This document shows positions 9,133 to 19,548 of a DNA stretch of 64,000 bases, in pieces; position 1 is the stretch's first letter, and every line of letters begins with the position of its first letter. The stretch lies in the NCBI GenBank assembly GCA_024867545.1, contig JANFNE010000055.1, positions 298,583-362,582 of the forward strand. Direction: 5' to 3'. A model generated the notes under the pieces. That model saw only the letters and a program-made list of their open reading frames with translations, was not told where the DNA came from and did no database searches. The translations under genes were made by a program, and so were the position numbers. Source of the stretch: Phytopythium helicoides (taxonomy: Eukaryota > Oomycota > Peronosporomycetes > Pythiales > Pythiaceae).

Positions 9133-11139
9133 CTAGATGCGGATGATGGGCACGCGTTTGCGCAGCTCCTGGGCGGCTGCTCGGATCTCCTTGCCCATCG
9201 GCCGGCGGTCGTTGAAGCGCAAGTCGAGCACGCGGACTCCTGTCAGCTTGCGGATCTGATCACCGCTCTCGATGCCAGCGCAGTCGCTCAGATTGAGCTC
9301 ATGGACATTTGCGAGCGCCTCGACTTTGGTCACGCCGTGGCTGCCCGACAGATTGAGTGAGTGGGCTTTGCCCAGTGCCGAGACGTCTGTGATCAATGGG
9401 CTGTGCTTGAGCGACAGCGAATGCACGTTGGTGAGCGAGCTGACGTCGGCCAACCTCTTGCAGTAGCTCAAGTCGAGCGTGTGGACGTTCCTCAGACTTG
9501 ACACGTCCGTGAGCTTTGCGCAGCCAGCGAGCTTGAGCACTCGAGCATTACGGAGAGGACTCACGTCGGTCAACGAGTCGCAGAAGCGGAGATCCGCCTC
9601 AACTGCGGAGCTGATGGCCGACACATCGCTGATAAGCGGGCAGCCAGACAGGTTGACACTGTGCACGTTGGACAGAGCTGCAGCTGGCAGGTCTCGAAGT
9701 GAGATGCAGCGGTACGCATTGAGCGTGTGAACCCCGTGGAGAGAGTCGCCGCCGAGGTCCTGAAGGTTCTTACAGAAACTCACGTCGAGCTCAGTGACTC
9801 GCTTGATACCGCTGAGCGTCGTGAACTGGTCGCATCGGCTTAGCACGAGGCGCTTGACGTTGTGCAGATGGCTGATGCTCGTGATATTCGTGCAGCTCGA
9901 GAGATCGAGCTCTTGCAGCGGTGAGCCTTCCAACCCGAGCATCGAAATGTCGCGGACAAATTCGCACTGGCGAAGTGATAGAACCACAACACCCTTACTC
10001 AGTGCACACACGTCAGACACGAACTTGCACAGCGACAAATCAAGCGTGTGAACGTTGCCAAGCGCACTGACGTCTACGACGTTGGTGCAGCCCGTCAGAT
10101 CCAACGAGTGCACCGTTCCCAAAGCGCTGACATCGACCACACCGGGACAGTTCCGCAGAGACAGCGTGTGAATGCCGCCCAAAGCGCTCACGTCGGTCAC
10201 ATTAATACAGCTCGAGAGGTTGAGCTTGCGAATTCGGCCACCAGCGAACCCGCTGACATCACGAACATTCGCGCAGCCGCCCAAATTGAGTTCCAACACA
10301 TTGCGAAGTGCCGACACGTCGCTTACCTGCGGGCAGTTGCGAAGGCTGACACGCTTTACATTTGCCAACGGCGAGACGTCCTGAACGCCACGGCAAACGT
10401 TGAGCTGCACGGACTCACAGTTCTTGAGCGGCGTCAAGTTCGTCACGTTGTGGCAGTACGACAGATCCACATGCTTGGTGGCGTTGAGGAACTCTATGTT
10501 CCGAAGCAGCGTGCAGTACGACAAATCCACGTCACGAACCCCACGCAGGAAGTGCAGACCATCAATACGGCTGCATCCGCTCAATCCCAACTCGTCCAAC
10601 GTGTCAATGCCGTCGAAGAGGCGAACATGTGAGATCCCCGACAGATTCAGGCTGCGCACAGGTCCCAAGCCCGCCTTGTCTCCGCAAATGAGCTTCTGGA
10701 GTGCCTCTGGGCACTCGTACATGGCTCTTTCGGTGCTGACGGGTTGGGTAAAGTCAGACTCGTCGTCAACGTCCGCGCGGTCTCCGACGACAGCCAGCCC
10801 TCCGGACGCGTTCACGTTATAGTGGATTCGCTCGGTCGTACCATCTTCCGCGTCATCATCGTCGTCATCACTAGTGTAGTCGATGTCACTCTGCTCTACG
10901 GGCTGGAACGCCACGTTTGTGAGGTTGCTCCACACCTTGAGCACGCGCTTGAGGCCGCGCATGTTGCTCACGATGTAGGCGGTTGCGCGCAGGCGCGCGT
11001 GGTCGTGAACCATCGCGTAGAAGAAGCGGTTGAGCTCTGCGAGCGCCACGGCGTCCTTGAGCTCGAGGAACGGCAGCACATTGAGGTCCCACAGCTCCAG
11101 TGGCAGCGTCTGCTCCAGATGATTGATGGTGCTGTCCAT
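9133..11139 (-). CDS. F-box-like protein with about twenty 23-residue leucine-rich repeats
   Basis: A single exon encodes 668 aa. Residues about 12-45 (LPLELWDLNVLPFLELKD, then ALAELNRFFYAMV) resemble an F-box, the motif that docks onto Skp1 in SCF ubiquitin ligases. An acidic stretch (DYTSDDDDDDAED) follows near residues 87-99. From about 165 to 640 the protein is an unbroken run of short LRRs with consensus LxLSxCxxVxDVSALxxVHT, about 69 nt per unit, unusually regular and Cys-containing. There is no signal peptide or membrane segment, so a cytosolic or nuclear adaptor is likely. The LRR call is firm, the F-box and the substrate-receptor role are inferences. It is divergent from the anoctamin gene (704 bp between starts) and convergent with the GltD-like gene. 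Confidence 0.88.
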   Translation of the reverse strand: MDSTINHLEQTLPLELWDLNVLPFLELKDAVALAELNRFFYAMVHDHARLRATAYIVSNMRGLKRVLKVWSNLTNVAFQPVEQSDIDYTSDDDDDDAEDGTTERIHYNVNASGGLAVVGDRADVDDESDFTQPVSTERAMYECPEALQKLICGDKAGLGPVRSLNLSGISHVRLFDGIDTLDELGLSGCSRIDGLHFLRGVRDVDLSYCTLLRNIEFLNATKHVDLSYCHNVTNLTPLKNCESVQLNVCRGVQDVSPLANVKRVSLRNCPQVSDVSALRNVLELNLGGCANVRDVSGFAGGRIRKLNLSSCINVTDVSALGGIHTLSLRNCPGVVDVSALGTVHSLDLTGCTNVVDVSALGNVHTLDLSLCKFVSDVCALSKGVVVLSLRQCEFVRDISMLGLEGSPLQELDLSSCTNITSISHLHNVKRLVLSRCDQFTTLSGIKRVTELDVSFCKNLQDLGGDSLHGVHTLNAYRCISLRDLPAAALSNVHSVNLSGCPLISDVSAISSAVEADLRFCDSLTDVSPLRNARVLKLAGCAKLTDVSSLRNVHTLDLSYCKRLADVSSLTNVHSLSLKHSPLITDVSALGKAHSLNLSGSHGVTKVEALANVHELNLSDCAGIESGDQIRKLTGVRVLDLRFNDRRPMGKEIRAAAQELRKRVPIIRI

Positions 11140-11843
11140 CGTCGCGGAGTTCGGTGTGCTTCTTCTCGCGGTCGATCCGAGCGCTCCCCGGCAGGTTCGT
11201 GAATGGCAAGCCGTCGTACGTCAGCAAATCGACGTGGATCGTCAGCTCATCGCTTGAAAATTCGTATGAAGCGCAGGAGGAGGAGCATATGAGTGTCAAG
11301 ACCAGCAGGAACGCAGGCAGATGGACGACGTTCTGGCTCGCAGCATCCCGCGCCACTGACGTCGCGGTTGTTGCTTGGAGTGAGCGGGCGCATGGCCAAG
11401 CAGCTCGCTCGTGGCTGTAAAGGCGCTAAAGCAGCCCCGAGGTCTGCTTCGCATGCTCGTGGTCGCGTCGTGGAGCGCTCGATCACCTCGCCAACGTGTC
11501 CCATCAAGGACTGTAGCCATGTCTTTGAAGCGCAAGTGCGTGGCATTTCGTCACACTTTTAACTCTTTAACGCCCAGGATTCATGTGTGTATACCATTCA
11601 GCTCTCACCACTCGAAATTACCGTGTAGAAAGGCATTTTACGTATACTACCCGCCTCAGTATACGGCTTCAGATTTTCTGGCAGAGGGTCGCGCATCTCT
11701 AAGCGCCTACAAAGCGCAAGTCCGCCTCGCCATCTCCTCCCTTTTCTGTCAAACCAAAACCGCATCCCGCCCGCGAATACTATACGGTCTCATGTATACC
11801 GTGGTCCATTTTCAAAAAAGCTTCCTCCAGCCCAAGCGGCAGC
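11140..11843. other. Divergent promoter region, LRR and anoctamin genes
   Basis: This 704-bp spacer lies between two divergent start codons. It contains A+T-richer tracts around 11560-11800 just upstream of the anoctamin ATG, including several TATAC motifs. The small overlapping ORFs have no recognisable features. Confidence 0.5.
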
Positions 11844-14712
11844 ATGAGCGACGCGCGGCGGCCGCTGCTGCTGCGCCGTCGGCGGCTCGTGGTGGGCCCA
11901 GCGTCCGGTTCGCTGCTCCACCGCCTGCTGCGGCCGAAGCGCCGCGTTTTGAGCTCCTCGGGAAGGTTTTTGGCGGCCTCTGTGGACGACGAGGACGACG
12001 AGGAGGAGGAAAACGCGCCAGTGGTGAGGAAGGGCAAGCGCGTGCAGCTGCAGCGCTTCGTGGCGGCCAAGGAGCTGGTGGATGAGGCAGATCTCTGTCT
12101 GTACGTGGAGCTGCTGGCCGCGGGGGATGGGGATGCAGGCAGTGGAGGCGAGACGGAGCAGGAGAACGACGTGGAGCTCGAGCCGTACGAGGACGCGGAG
12201 CTGCAGCGCCTCAAGAGGAGGAAAGAGCGCTCGGCCAGACGAGCGGCAGAGCTGGAGAGTGCGCACTCGGCCGTGCAGCTCGCGGTGCTGCTGCTGAGAC
12301 AGGCTGGAGCGAGGGTCGCGCTCTACCCGCTGCGATTCAGAGACTCGGAGATGCTCGCGCACTCGCGAGACGACACGCGCGCGTACATGCTCACGATCGC
12401 GGCACCGACGCTGTCAGAGCCCCCGCAAGGACCTAGCAAGGTGTTGAAGAGCAAGCCCAAGCCGTCGCTGCCCCCGCTGCTGCAACTCGCAGACTGGGTC
12501 AGGAGGCACCCAGCGTTCTCGCAGCAGGTGCTGCCACTACGAGGAGCCGCGCAGAGCCAGCAACTTGCGAGACTGATCGCCACTGAGTGCCCAGTTGAGC
12601 GCGATGTGCGACTTGCAGACGGCACGAGTGTGCTTATCGGAGGGCAGACGCTGATTCACCAGCTTTCGCAACGCAAGGATATCCACGTCGAGCTGTTCCC
12701 GTTACACCGAGACGACCAGCGCCGCGCGCTGTTGATGCGCTGGCGAGATCACCCAACACTTTCTCTGCCGCTTGATGATATCCACGCGTACTTTGGCCCC
12801 AAGATCAGCATGTACTTCGCGTGGCTGACATTCTACACCAAAATGCTGGTTCTTCCGAGTCTCGTTGGTATCCTCGTGTTTGTGTTGGGGATGCTGAACG
12901 CGCAGAGCTACTGTTTGCATAGCTTTTTCCTCGCGATTGGCACATCCATATTTGTTGATCGATGGCGCCGCCGTCAACGTGAGGTCGAGTATCTGTTGCA
13001 GTACCAGGCGCCGTTGAATTCTGTGCTCTTTCGTCCTCTCGAGCCTCCGGCTTCACAAGCTGCTGGCTCAAGCACGGCAATTCCAAGCACCAATTGTAGC
13101 CACTGCATCAACTCGGACTACTCAGAAACCCGAGCAAACTTTCGTGCAGAGCGAATGCGCGATCCCGTCACGAGTCAAGAAGTGTTGGGATTCCCGCATC
13201 ACAAGCGACTCTTTCGGCAGTTCTTGGCTCTTCCGCTGTTGCTGTCAATGTGTTGTGTTGTTGGCGCGTACGTTGTGGGGCTTCACATGCTTTCCGATTA
13301 CTTCCGTGCGATTTATAGTCAATGCTACTACAAACCATTTGATGAGCTTGAAGAAGCGGTCGAGGACAGTGATGAAGAAGAAAGATACTCAACATTTTGC
13401 GGAATAATCACACACGGACCTGGTATGCTGAATGCGCTTATTATTTATCTGATGGACCTGCTGTACCAGCTCCTCGCTCGCAAGCTCAACGACTTTGAAA
13501 ACTATCGCACCGATGCCGAGTACGAGGATCACCTCGTGATGAAGCGCATGCCGTTCCATTTCGTCAACAGCAACGCGTCGCTTTGGTTCCTCGCATTCTA
13601 TGTGCAATCACTGGATCGAGTTCGTGATCGCTTGTGGATCCTCATGGTGGCGACTCAAGTGCTCGATAATCTCAAAGAGGTTGCACTGCCGTATGTTGTG
13701 TCACTACTGAGCCGCCTTCGCACTGTCACGGCGACAGCAACAGCGAACCAGCGTCGAAGGAGCAGACGTCATCGTCGTCGAATCAGCCGTAGCCGCAGTC
13801 GTGCTCATTCTCTCGGCCATGAAGATGATACATCAAGCAGCGACAGCGATCAAGGCGATGCTGCGCTGGATGATGCAGTAAGTGGAGAAGATATTGAGCG
13901 TCAGCGTCGTCGGCGTCGCTCGAGCGTCTCGGATTCGTCTGTGCGCGATCGTCTTGCTCGCATCTTGACGCAGCGGCGACAGGCAAAGTATGGTGACACT
14001 TTTGCCGATTACAAGGAACTCATGGTGCAGTACGGATACGTGGCGCTTTACAGCCCGATTTTCCCGCTAGCCCCGGCGTTCGCGCTGCTTAATAATGTGA
14101 TTGAGAGCCGCTCCGACTTTCTCAAGCTCGTCAACTCGCATGGGTACCAGCGGCCGCACGCGCAGCACACCCGTGGAATTGGCGTGTGGGAGAAAGTGCT
14201 CGTGAGCTCGTCGGTTGTGGCTGTCGTGGTGAACTGCGCGCTGGTGTATACGTACGAGCTCGACGATCTGCTCCCAACGTGGTCCGCACTTCATCGGTTC
14301 ATGTTCATTGTGGTACGTTTGCTTTTGCACTCAAGTTGTTTGTACTCATGGACTGACAAACCGCACGTGAATGCAGGGCTGTGAGCACGTGATATTTACC
14401 ATCAAAGCCGGGCTCAACTGGGCTTCGCCAGACCTGCCAGCGTGGATCCAGCACGAGCAGCAGGCAGCGGCTGCTAGTTTTTCTTCCAACAGCAGCAGCA
14501 ACGCTCAGCCGGTGGGGTCTCCCGTCATTGCCACGACAGAAGAACAGCAATTTCCAGCAGGCACACCACCACCAAGCAGTGATGAAGAGAAGCGAGCTGA
14601 GATGCCGCGCGCCAAGAGCGGAGAAATGCCAAAAGCGAAGAGCGCGTGGCGGTTTGAAGAAGAAGCGAGCCGAGAATTGCGCTGGCGCCATGGACTTGCA
14701 GTAGCGTCTTGA
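11844..14712 (+). CDS. Anoctamin/TMEM16 family membrane protein
   Basis: Two exons, 11844-14312 and 14377-14712, encode 934 aa. The 64-nt intron (GTACGT...ATGCAG, with ACTGAC before the acceptor) is phase 0 and joins HRFMFIV to GCEHVIF. TMEM16 proteins are Ca2+-activated anion channels or lipid scramblases. Residues 1-320 form an acidic, basic and helical cytosolic N-terminal region. Hydrophobic segments begin near residue 325 (MYFAWLTFYTKMLVL) and recur at about 350-370, 455-480, 525-545 and 575-590. The hallmark FADYKELMVQYGY, then PLAPAFALLNNVIESRSDF at about 720-755, supplies the acidic residues that bind Ca2+ in this family. An Arg/Ser-rich loop with acidic patches (about 630-700) interrupts the membrane domain. 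The C-terminus is Ser/Glu/Lys-rich. Plasma or internal membrane location is not decidable, nor channel versus scramblase. Confidence 0.93.
14313..14376 (+). other. Intron in the anoctamin gene
   Basis: It runs from GTACGT at 14313 to ATGCAG ending at 14376, phase 0. Without removal the frame stops at 14382-14384 and the last TMEM16 helix and tail are lost. Confidence 0.9.
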
Positions 14713-14946
14713 GAAGAGAGAAGAATCATGCGTCAAGAAACAAACGGAGTTGAAAAAGAAGTGTGAGGGGAAAAAAAGTTTGGGTCAAGATGAAGAGAAG
14801 ACGGACCAGAAAATGATGGAGAGGAGAGGGAGAGAGGTGAAGTTGATAGATACTTGCTATTTACATGCTTTGATTGCACGCGACGGACTTTGGACACACA
14901 CCTACGAGGTTTCCTGCTACTGTGGCTGGTGTAAATAACTATGGTA

Positions 14947-16287
14947 TCAAGCGTAGAGCGCCGAGCTTCGACGGCTGGCGGACGATACGCGACTGTGGCG
15001 CCGCACAGCGCTCGGTAAATGAGCTGCTGCGACGGCGTGCTGGGCTTCCGCCAGCCAGTCGACATGGAGTGAGCACGAACTCAATAGCTCCTCCCTCGCG
15101 ACTGCCACCGGGTCGGTTTTGTCGACAGCGTCCAGACACGAAGCGCAAAAAGTTCTTCGCTTCTCGAGCACCGTGCGGCGGTCTGGAGCGAGCACGCACA
15201 CGAGTCTCTTTGACGAGCAGCGATTGCACACGGATTGCGTGCAGATCTTACACTTCTTGCGGCTTGACGACAGCAGCCCGAAGGACCTCCGGCACAAACT
15301 GCAACATCCCTGTCCACCTTCTGCGCCAGACGTGACGGACGAGAAAGAAGGCGAGGCAGTGGTGATGGAGAAGGAGAGCGACGAAGGTCCTGGCTGCATC
15401 GACAGGCTGGCCGCGTAGGACGCCAGAGCTGCTGACTCGACCGACGAGCTGCTGTTGGGCAGATCATCGTCGAGACTCACGCCGGCTGTGCATCCGGCGT
15501 TCTTGCGCATCTGCCAGACGAGCTTCTTCATCTGCGCGCACTCGACGCCGCGGGCGAAGCTGATCCACTGCGTGGCGAGCGCCTGGAGGCTGAGCGAGTT
15601 CATCATGTCGTTCTGCGAGTTGAAGTCGAAGAAGCCGCGCACGTAGACCTCGACGGTCGTGGGCGTCTTCTGTCTGTAGAGCGCGCAGACGGACATGTTG
15701 CCTCGCTCGACGCCGTGCGAGGCGTCGAAGCTCGGCACCTGCGCGAACGCGACCGAGTGCATGATGCTGTAGCCGATGCGCTCCCTCTTGACGGTGAGCG
15801 CGACGCCGGACGCGTCGAGCGACACGTAGTCTCGTGCGTTGGCGTGCAGACGCCACTTGACGCTCACGTGGCGGAAGGGCTCCTCGATGCTGGGCCGCAC
15901 GATCTCCTTGAGCACCTTGGAGTCAACCACGCCGTCCTGCGTGCACGTGGACCGCAGGCGGATGGCTTCGTCCGAGTGCGCGCTCATGCCGTACATGACG
16001 TCGTCCAGTGATCCCTCGAGCGTGCCGAGCAGCAGCAGCGACGGCGTGACGGGGATGCCCGGAACCGTGGCCCTGGCCCGCTCGCGGTAGATGCGGACGT
16101 TGTCCCTGCGCTTGAGCTCCTTCCACCGCCGCGGGTCCGCGAAGCCCTCCTTGGTCATGAGCAGCGTGTTGAACTGCTGGATGTTGTGCAGCGCCAGCGT
16201 CTCGGCCAGCTCGGCCAGCATGTCGGCGTCGTGGTCCGACATGTCGAGCGCTGGCAGCTGTTGCGCCAGTCGGGTCGCGCCCTTCAT
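14947..16287 (-). CDS. START-like domain plus degenerate FYVE finger protein (copy 1)
   Basis: A single exon encodes 446 aa starting MKGATRLAQQLPAL. The family N-terminal block (about 20-75: LAETLALHNIQQFNTLL, WKELKRRDNVRIYRER) leads into a START-like lipid-binding domain (about 75-255; PSLLLLGTLEGSLDDVMYG, DGVVDSKVL, RGFFDFN). A low-complexity Ser stretch precedes an eight-Cys finger (about 325-385: CSLC, CKIC, CNRC, CASC). The basic RRHHCR block of true FYVE domains is missing, so PI3P binding is uncertain. A Ser-rich tail ends it. It probably acts as a peripheral lipid-responsive adaptor; function is inferred from architecture. It is one of two family members on this side of the window. 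Confidence 0.9.
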   Translation of the reverse strand: MKGATRLAQQLPALDMSDHDADMLAELAETLALHNIQQFNTLLMTKEGFADPRRWKELKRRDNVRIYRERARATVPGIPVTPSLLLLGTLEGSLDDVMYGMSAHSDEAIRLRSTCTQDGVVDSKVLKEIVRPSIEEPFRHVSVKWRLHANARDYVSLDASGVALTVKRERIGYSIMHSVAFAQVPSFDASHGVERGNMSVCALYRQKTPTTVEVYVRGFFDFNSQNDMMNSLSLQALATQWISFARGVECAQMKKLVWQMRKNAGCTAGVSLDDDLPNSSSSVESAALASYAASLSMQPGPSSLSFSITTASPSFSSVTSGAEGGQGCCSLCRRSFGLLSSSRKKCKICTQSVCNRCSSKRLVCVLAPDRRTVLEKRRTFCASCLDAVDKTDPVAVAREELLSSCSLHVDWLAEAQHAVAAAHLPSAVRRHSRVSSASRRSSALYA

Positions 16288-17929
16288 GATGGCTTGCGTC
16301 CGCAGCGTGGACGGCGGTTACAAGTGGACGTGTGGGTGGTCCGCAACCTGTAGACACGGACACCGGATCTTATCGCACTGGGTGTCCGAGTGGATGCCGG
16401 CCAATCTCAAAGTGAGCCGTCATGTCGGTGTCGGAGCTGCTGGGTGGGGCTGTGAGCGCCGCCTGTGGGCGCTCTCCGAGGCGCACTGGAGACTAAGCCG
16501 GCCACATACATCCCCCAAGATGTTGAGGCAGACGCGGCGGGCTACTCCAAGGTGGCGTCGGTCGCCTGTCCTTCGCGAAAAGAGTGGCAAATTTGCGCTC
16601 GGCGCCGGCTTTTCGAACTCTCGGCGGCACTCTGAGACGCCAGAGTGGTCCGCGGCTCGCTCGGCCCAATCGTGGCGCGTCAAATGAAGGCCGAGGGCCA
16701 ATCGGAGCGCGGGGACCTGGCTCCGAACACAGTGGCAGCGTTGCGCTCCGGCCACGGCTGGACGCACTGACGGTCACGTCCGCCCCTCTCCATGTCAGGC
16801 ACCTGGTCCTCGGAGCTGCTTGTCATGCGCATGCGTCATGTTCCACCAAGCAATTGCCGACGGCTGGTCGAGCGCTACGTTGGCCTTGATGAGGGGGCTG
16901 GGCCTCGGTCGACGCGAAACCGAAACCGACCGCTTTTTACCGAGGTCCCGGACGTCCACAGCCGCGGTTTCGCTTTTATCGAAAGCGCAACGACCGACTC
17001 GATGGCCAAAAGTGTCACGAGTGGATCTGCAGCAGCACAGGCGTCGACTTGTTGGTGGAGACGGCTGCCATGGAGCGCTTGCCATGAAATTCTAGCAGAT
17101 ACTCGCGCAACTGCGTGCGACCGTCGCAGCGATCGCAAAGTTGAGGAGCACGCCAAGATGACCGACGCCCGCGAGTCCTTGAAGCCTTGAAGCGCGGCGG
17201 TGCACGTTCACTGCCTGCCGTGCAACAACAGGGCCGCCGTCTTAGTCTTATTCGCGCGGAGCCCTGGCGCTGCTCGGTACCAATCCGTCCACTGTCTTAT
17301 TCCTGGTCGCCAGTTGGGGCCAGACGCGGGCTGTGCACAGTGGACGCGTGCGTGGCTCCGGTGTGCGGCGCTCCGCCGCGATCCACGGTGAAGTCCACGA
17401 CCAGCGATCCACACAGTGCGGACGCGGCCGTCCTCAGCCACTCGCAATGCTTCAAGGCAGCAAAGACGCAGCAGTGTGATGCGGACGCTGCTCCTCTCGT
17501 CTGGGTTGCGGCGATCCGGGACTTCTCAGAGATTCATCGGCCCCCGACGCATCGGTTTGATGAGTGTCTCGAGAGGCGGAAAGTGGCTCTTGACGAGCAT
17601 TGAGATGACGTTCACTGTACGACTAGTGCTGGGTGGCGCACTCTCGATTAGCTCGACAGTGGTGCTTGGTGGCTCTCTCGAACCATAAGGACATAAGGAC
17701 AGGCTCTCGCGACATCCGGAGATGCTTGATGAGACCTGCCTGACATGCTTCGTTATGAGAAGCGAGGCAATGGGGTGCGCTTGCGCAGTCGAGCGGCGCG
17801 AAAGGAGGAGTCTGCAACCCAGCTCTGGACGTTGCTGTGAGGGGTGACGATGGCGACACTATTCCTTGACTTGCACGCCAAGTTGAAGTGCGAGAGCTGG
17901 TGAATTCCAATGAACATTCGGTCTGGTGC
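16288..17929. other. Long intergenic segment with no convincing gene
   Basis: This is the upstream region of START-FYVE copy 1. It is G+C-rich at first, with CCAAT-containing sequence near 16670-16710 (GGCCCAATCGTGG, GGCCAATCGGAGC). Short ORFs overlap on both strands with no domain. It leads into the decayed tandem repeats that begin near 17930. Confidence 0.45.
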
Positions 17930-18289
17930 ATTACTCGCCTTGCGATCGGCTTCTACTTGTTGCAGACGTTTGACTCGGGACTGATCATTGAGCGGATGGG
18001 CGAGCTACGCATCATACTCTAGTGATTGTGCGTTTACTCACTCAACAAGCAGCGACCGCACAACCTCTACCTCTCGATCAGGGTCGCCGCGGGGCTTTCA
18101 CTTGAGCACTGCAACTGTGAACGCTTAGAGTATCCACATCTTGATGACATGACGCATCGGTTGGTCGCTGCGACCTGGCCCGCGCAGTAGCTTGTACGCT
18201 TCACCAGGACTGGCGCGAGGTTTGTACATGGCCACTGCAACAGTGATGCAGTTTCGTGACACTACAGATTGGTTGGCAGCACGACGATC

Positions 18290-18436
18290 TTGGCTATTGT
18301 CGCCGCGATTTTGCAGACGCATGGGAAGCACAACGAGCAAGTTTCCAGGTGTTCACTCGCTTCTACCATCAACCGGCTGACGCTACACCGGTGGTACAGC
18401 GACCAATGGCACAGCAGCCACGTCTTGGTGCTAAGG
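18290..18436 (-). pseudogene. START-FYVE finger remnant (decayed copy of the 3' end of the 19549-20667 gene)
   Basis: Read on the minus strand, this segment gives LSTKTWLLCHWSLYHRCSV and then SRLMVEASEHLETCSLC. That aligns with LSGTKTCLLCHRSVCHRCSV and KRLTVEASEQLKKRSLC of the intact neighbour. Two of the finger cysteines are replaced (CHRSVC became CHWSLY). No START domain precedes it. It is a non-functional fragment. Confidence 0.75.
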
Positions 18437-18761
18437 ACTGATCATCGAAAGGCTAGGGGAGCAACGCGTAATACACTCCTGTGGTTGCAGGCTTACTCAC
18501 TCAACAAATGGCGACTTCTCATGTACAACTGATCAAGATCGACGCGGGATTTGCACTTGAGCACAGCAACTGTGAACGCTTAGATAGAGTTTCCACATCT
18601 TGATGACATGACGAATTGACTGGTCGCCGCGACCTGCTCCGCGCAACTTCTTCTACACCTGACCAGGATTGATCCGGGATTTGCACTCGACCACTGCAAC
18701 GACATCAATGGACGACAAGATAGTTGCAACCTCTACGGATTGATTTACCTGCGCGACAAGC

Positions 18762-18890
18762 TTGTTGCTGTTCGCCGCGACTTTGCGGATGCAAGGCAAG
18801 CACAGCAACCACATTTTCAGTTGCTCGCTTCTACCCTCAATTGTTTCACACTACACCGGTGGCACACCGATCGATGGAGCAGTGACTCGG
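18762..18890 (-). pseudogene. Second START-FYVE finger remnant
   Basis: Minus-strand reading matches the same 3' segment of the intact gene (VEAS, then SEQLKMWLLCLPCIRKVAA), but only across a frame change, with a stop just after the PPV segment. It is more decayed than the copy at 18290-18436 and sits between that copy and the intact gene. Confidence 0.7.
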
Positions 18891-19548
18891 GACTGGTCAT
18901 CAAGCGACTGGGGAAGCAATTTTACTGACTCAACAAGTGGCGACTGCACAACCTCTCCTTATGCCCAAGATTAGCGCGGGATCTGCTCTTGAGCTCTACC
19001 TACAGCTTTGAAGGATTTGATAGCGCTTCCCGATCTTGATGGCGTTTTCCTTTCCGTGCGACTAGCTCCACCTAACTTCGTGAAGAGTGTATGTTTGCTT
19101 CTTCCGACTCGATCCTGATCAGCTATGTTGTAGTACGCCTGATCAGGATCGATGCGGAATTTGCACTCGACCAATACAATTGTGAACCATGATTCTTCGA
19201 CCTGCACGTCATGGTGAAGAGCGAGTGATGCTGAATACCTGAGTACATTACTCGCCTTGCGATCGCCTTCTACTCGTTGCAGACGTTAGACTCAGGACTT
19301 ATCATCGAACGGTTGGGCGAGCGACGCATAATACTTCGTTGTTGCTAGTTTACTCACTCGGCAAGCTGCGAATGATCAAGATTGGCGCGAGATTTGCCCT
19401 TGAATGCTGCAACTATGAACGTTTAGACAGAGTTTCCGCGGCTCGATGGCATGACACATTGGTTGGTTGCCGCAAAACGCTCCGTTCAACTTCTGGCTGT
19501 AAAAATCTGATCAGGATCGATGCGGAGTTTTACTGCAACTGGAAAAGA

